A model generated the notes under the pieces. That model was not told the DNA's origin. It made no database searches and worked only from the letters and a program-made list of their open reading frames with translations. A stretch of DNA of 64,000 nucleotides from Paenibacillus sp. YYML68 (GTDB taxonomy: Bacteria; Bacillota; Bacilli; Paenibacillales; NBRC-103111), in assembly GCF_027923405.1 (NCBI RefSeq), contig NZ_BQYI01000001.1, positions 131,501 to 195,500 on the forward strand, read 5' to 3'. This document shows, one piece after another, positions 62,941-64,000 of the stretch. The first letter of the stretch is position 1. The number at the start of each line of letters is the position of its first letter. The translations under genes were made by a program, and so were the position numbers.

Positions 62941-63136
62941 ACCGCCTCCTTATGTAACTGCTGCATTCATGCGCATAGACCGTCCTTGAGCCTTCGTCTA
63001 TTCGGACAGTCCTTCAACCATTATTCCCCACCGAGCACAAAAATTACGCTTTCAAACAAAATAGCACCGGCAGGCCATTCATTGAGAAGAATTCCTTATC
63101 ACTTCTATAAGGAAACGTAATATACACATCGCACCA

Positions 63137-63165
63137 ATTATATCAAATGGCCCTAAGGGTGTCTA
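63137..63165 (-). promoter_or_regulatory. Sigma-A promoter of the nuo operon
   Basis: On the minus strand TAGACA (63160-63165) and a perfect TATAAT (63137-63142) are separated by 17 nt. The untranslated leader to nuoA is about 190 nt and includes a short dyad (CCTTAT...ATAAGG, about 63093-63111) of unknown role. No other gene is visible in the 295-base gap between atpC and nuoA. Confidence 0.75.
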
Positions 63166-63200
63166 ACATTTTTGCCCAACTAATCGCAGAACAAAAGAAA

Positions 63201-63227
63201 AAGACGAGGATGTAGCATCCTCGTCTT
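63201..63227 (-). terminator. Rho-independent terminator after atpC
   Basis: AAGACGAGGATG (63201-63212) and CATCCTCGTCTT (63216-63227) form a perfect 12-bp stem with a 3-nt loop, followed on the minus strand by T-rich sequence. It closes the atp operon 9 nt past the atpC stop. Confidence 0.93.
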
Positions 63228-63235
63228 CGTATTGC

Positions 63236-63643
63236 TTATTTCCGTTCGGAAACATCCAAACGGTTCATCGCACGCTGCAGTGCAAGCTCCGCCCGCTTGA
63301 AATCAACGTTCGCTTGCTTGATTTCCTTCAGACGCTTTTCAGCACGTTCTCTCGACGCTTTCGCGCGGTCGACGTCGATTTGCTCTGGCAGCTCGGCGCT
63401 TTCCGCCAGAATAACCACCTTATCCTTGCGCACTTCCATAAAACCACCGTTCACCGCAATAACCACATCTTTCTTTTGTGGCTGCTTTACCGTGACCGAA
63501 CCGATTTTTAAAGGAGTGACCAGCGGAATGTGATTCGGCAGAATTCCAAGCTCCCCTTCGACCCCTTTGGCTATAACCATGCTTGCTTGCTCAGCAAACA
63601 CCTTGCGCTCCGGGGTTACAATTTCCAGCAGGATTGTGCTCAC
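63236..63643 (-). CDS. atpC: F-type ATP synthase subunit epsilon
   Basis: The epsilon subunit links the rotor to the beta subunits and can inhibit ATP hydrolysis. The 135-residue product has the family beta sandwich (LEIVTPERKVFAEQASMVI near the N terminus, GELGILPNHIPLVTPLKIGS, about 30-49) and a C-terminal helical hairpin (KASRERAEKRLKEIKQANVD). The start is a GTG at 63643 after AGGAGGGG. It is the last gene of the atp operon, followed by a terminator and then the nuo promoter. Confidence 0.95.
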   Translation of the reverse strand: MSTILLEIVTPERKVFAEQASMVIAKGVEGELGILPNHIPLVTPLKIGSVTVKQPQKKDVVIAVNGGFMEVRKDKVVILAESAELPEQIDVDRAKASRERAEKRLKEIKQANVDFKRAELALQRAMNRLDVSERK

Positions 63644-63670
63644 TTGGATTCCCCTCCTAAAGGCTTTCGT

Positions 63671-63753
63671 AAGAAAGCCACTTCGTAAGCATAAGCTAGG
63701 CTTTCGAAGAAAGCCACTTCGTAAGCATAAGCTAGGCTCTCTTGTAGGAGAGC
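63671..63753. repeat. Duplicated hairpin repeat between atpD and atpC
   Basis: A 32-bp unit (63671-63702) is repeated exactly at 63707-63738, a 36-bp period. Around them lie three dyads: GGCTTTC-gtaa-GAAAGCC, GGCTTTC-gaa-GAAAGCC, and AGGCTCTC-ttgtag-GAGAGCCT (to 63753). The set fills most of the about 120-nt gap within the atp operon. It resembles a small repeat element or an RNA-processing structure; there are too few copies for a CRISPR. Confidence 0.75.
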
Positions 63754-63763
63754 CTATATATTT

Positions 63764-64000
63764 TTAAAGCGTTTTTGCCTTCGCAATTGCGTCTTCAATT
63801 GTACCTACGTTATGGAAAGCCGGCTCTGGCAGGTTGTCATGCTTACCTTCCAGAATTTCCTTGAAGCTGCGAACCGTTTCTTTAACCGGCACGTACAGTC
63901 CTGGAATACCGTTGAACGCTTCCGCAACGTGAAGCGGCTGGGACAAGAACAGACGAAGACGGCGCGCACGGTGTACGATCAGCTTATCTTCATCGGACAA
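63764..64000 (-). CDS. atpD: F-type ATP synthase subunit beta, C-terminal end (cut by window edge)
   Basis: The visible 78 residues match the C terminus of Atp[21 protein letters not shown], then the conserved [20 protein letters not shown], ending in DAIAKAKTL. The catalytic nucleotide-binding part is outside the window. It precedes atpC on the minus strand, in the normal operon order. Confidence 0.96.
   Translation of the reverse strand: MSDEDKLIVHRARRLRLFLSQPLHVAEAFNGIPGLYVPVKETVRSFKEILEGKHDNLPEPAFHNVGTIEDAIAKAKTL

Noticed and set aside
63671-63738. CRISPR array
   Set aside because: Only two copies of the unit with a 4-nt gap, inside the atp operon, with no cas genes. It is a local duplication.

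Overview
The window is a stretch of a Gram-positive, endospore-forming, motile bacterium, most likely a Paenibacillus or close relative (Paenibacillaceae, Bacillales). This rests on spoIIID, spoIIQ, spoIID and an alpha/beta-type SASP gene, a B. subtilis-like late flagellar/csrA-fliW/comF/degSU order, an SLH-type S-layer with csaB, and an 11-subunit nuo operon next to atpDC. Nearly every gene lies on the minus strand and reads right to left in these coordinates. The only convincing plus-strand gene is the secreted FN3 protein at 51.7-52.8 kb. Both edges cut genes: hag on the left and atpD on the right. No rRNA, tRNA, CRISPR array, insertion sequence or prophage was seen.

Layout, left to right. 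0-6 kb: hag (5' end only), csrA, fliW, a DUF6470 gene, flgL, flgK, flgN, flgM and yvyF, with sigma-D-like promoters before hag and flgM and CsrA-type sites in the hag leader. 6-11.4 kb: comFC, comFA, a truncated glycosyltransferase-like gene, and degU/degS. 11.5-16.7 kb: a secreted phosphodiester-glycosidase-like protein, metK with a promoter followed at once by a terminator hairpin, a spore SASP and a small secreted protein. 16.7-31.6 kb: cell-surface block with the main S-layer protein (two possible in-frame starts), a giant SLH protein, tagO, a TagA-type glycosyltransferase, csaB, a DUF5693 membrane protein and a phosphohexomutase. Together these can make the pyruvylated secondary cell-wall polymer that SLH domains bind. 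31.6-40.7 kb: fabZ, pgsA, an EpuA-type protein, flhP, flhO, mbl, spoIIID, spoIIQ, spoIID, murA and ywzB, the conserved wall-growth and sporulation neighbourhood.

40.7-52.8 kb looks like accessory DNA placed between ywzB and nuo. It holds an SLH-anchored subtilisin-like protease, a GC-rich repeat tract, and a GntR-controlled operon: a small partner protein, a CehA-type PHP phosphoesterase, a glycerophosphodiesterase-like protein, two ABC permeases, a solute-binding lipoprotein and a secreted PI-specific phospholipase C. The operon appears to scavenge phospholipid-derived phosphodiesters. A dyad carrying GTnTAnAC, the core typical of HutC-type GntR regulators, sits against the -10 box of its promoter. 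The block ends in a plus-strand FN3 gene flanked by two nearly identical terminators, one of which is fused to a relic of the nuoN 3' end.

52.9-64 kb: nuoABCDHIJKLMN without nuoEFG, then atpC and the end of atpD. The atpD-atpC gap holds a duplicated hairpin repeat.

Start codons were re-chosen from ribosome-binding sites where the longest reading frame was implausible. Functions are from family recognition by eye; no database search was possible.
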